Shown here piece after piece: positions 63,556-64,000 of a DNA stretch of 64,000 nucleotides. The DNA is taken from the NCBI GenBank assembly GCA_001584565.1, contig LSFY01000001.1:1350001-1414000 (forward strand), in the 5' to 3' direction. The position numbers and the translations under genes were made by a program. Source of the stretch: Alkalithermobacter thermoalcaliphilus JW-YL-7 = DSM 7308. Its GTDB lineage: Bacteria > Bacillota > Clostridia > Peptostreptococcales > Peptostreptococcaceae. Position 1 is the stretch's first letter; each line of letters opens with the position of its first letter. The notes beneath the pieces are model-generated. The model ran no database searches. It was given only the letters and a program-made list of their open reading frames with translations, and was not told the origin of the DNA.

Positions 63556-64000
63556 CTAAGAAAAATTATACATCTTTTCATTAAAATAATCTAGGTTAAG
63601 AACTATCTTATCTTTATCATAATGAAAAGCTCCTTCTTCTTCAAGCTCTTTAAAGTTTCTCGAAACTACCTCTCTTGAACTTCCTATCATATTTGCTATC
63701 TTTTGTTTTGTATAAGGAAGTTTAAATATATGAGTTTTTTTAAGCTCATAGTGGTTATACAAAAATTTTATTAGTTTATCCTTAACAGTCTTTAATGATA
63801 GTATTTCTATTTGGTTATTTAAAATAAATATCTTTGTAGTTATTTCACTTAAGAATACTTCCATAAACTTTTTATTCATACTAGATATTTGTATAAGTGT
63901 ATCTTTAGTAATATTACCTATCTTACAGTCTTTATCTGCTATAACATATACAGGATAATGAAGTTGTTCAAATACCAATGCTTCTCCAAAAAAAGCTCCT
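63556..64000 (-). CDS. Crp/Fnr family transcriptional regulator, partial
   Basis: The gene runs off the right edge; at least 148 C-terminal residues are present. The visible start GAFFGEALVFEQLHYPVYVIA is the end of a cyclic-nucleotide-type beta barrel (PGxxFGE motif), then the dimer helix and a Crp-type helix-turn-helix (KQKIANMIGSSREVVSRNFKELEEEG). No Cys cluster is visible in this part, so an Fe-S Fnr cannot be judged. It is a DNA-binding regulator, possibly of redox or energy genes; the ligand is unknown. It lies directly upstream of gatCAB. Confidence 0.88.
   Translation of the reverse strand, partial: GAFFGEALVFEQLHYPVYVIADKDCKIGNITKDTLIQISSMNKKFMEVFLSEITTKIFILNNQIEILSLKTVKDKLIKFLYNHYELKKTHIFKLPYTKQKIANMIGSSREVVSRNFKELEEEGAFHYDKDKIVLNLDYFNEKMYNFS

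Noticed and set aside
1-64000. CRISPR arrays, rRNA, tRNA, insertion sequences, prophage or plasmid origin
   Set aside because: No evenly spaced repeats, structural RNA sequences, transposase/integrase genes or replication iterons were found.

Overview
This window is ordinary chromosome from a strongly AT-rich, Gram-positive anaerobe of the class Clostridia. The signs are low GC, TTG/GTG starts behind strong GGAGG ribosome-binding sites, two Spo0E-type phosphatase genes (an endospore former), chemoreceptors, an electron-bifurcating type [FeFe]-hydrogenase operon, an ATP-type PEP carboxykinase and GatCAB. Family level cannot be fixed from the sequence alone; a relative of Peptostreptococcaceae or Tissierellales is plausible. 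I see no rRNA, tRNA, CRISPR array, prophage, transposase or insertion sequence.

Layout. 1-7900: pepF, mgtC-like, proC, mscS-like, a short spo0E-like gene, a Gx-transporter/NusG-II pair, a PTS IIA protein and purEK. 7901-9571: a divergent intergenic region with a CGAAC dyad, a promoter and a guanine-type purine riboswitch in front of a purine permease. 9600-21668: GNAT, a two-gene ABC transporter without a binding protein, brnQ, a DUF2325 gene behind a Fur-box-like site, a patatin, pgi, a nitrilase, a Na/Pi symporter, a flavoprotein and pckA. 21793-27345: small unknown proteins, a SEC-C/HTH protein, and a DUF881-PilM-PilN-PilO row with no pilin or pilus ATPase. 27431-32121: an apparent taxis operon with a Cache-type chemoreceptor and an H-NOX chemoreceptor. 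32223-37544: unknown genes, a double P-loop ATPase, an amino acid permease and an M29 aminopeptidase. 37664-45113: the proteolysis block engB-lon // clpX-clpP-tig, interrupted by an oppositely oriented pair of half-size chromate transporters. 45346-50733: an ArsB/NhaD-type permease, an rph-rdgB fusion operon, an AIR-synthase-like protein and a possible ADP-ribosyltransferase. 50794-56332: a complete oppBCDFA operon. 56472-60109: hydC-hydB and a broken hydA. 60325-64000: gatCAB and the 3' part of a Crp/Fnr regulator.

Most notable points. (1) The hydA gene carries an internal, frame-breaking deletion: the reading frame ends shortly after the second H-cluster motif, and the true hydrogenase C-terminus can be read in another frame at 56472-56576, directly before the terminator. 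The third H-cluster motif is missing. (2) The H-NOX chemoreceptor keeps every residue that I recall as defining the O2-binding H-NOX pocket (W9, N74, H102, P115, Y131/S133/R135, Y140), so it should be an oxygen sensor. (3) A 56-bp almost perfect palindrome sits just upstream of a secreted protein of unknown function. (4) The guanine riboswitch lies only about 32 bases from its start codon, too close for a normal terminator platform. (5) An isolated PilMNO-like set is led by a DUF881 protein.
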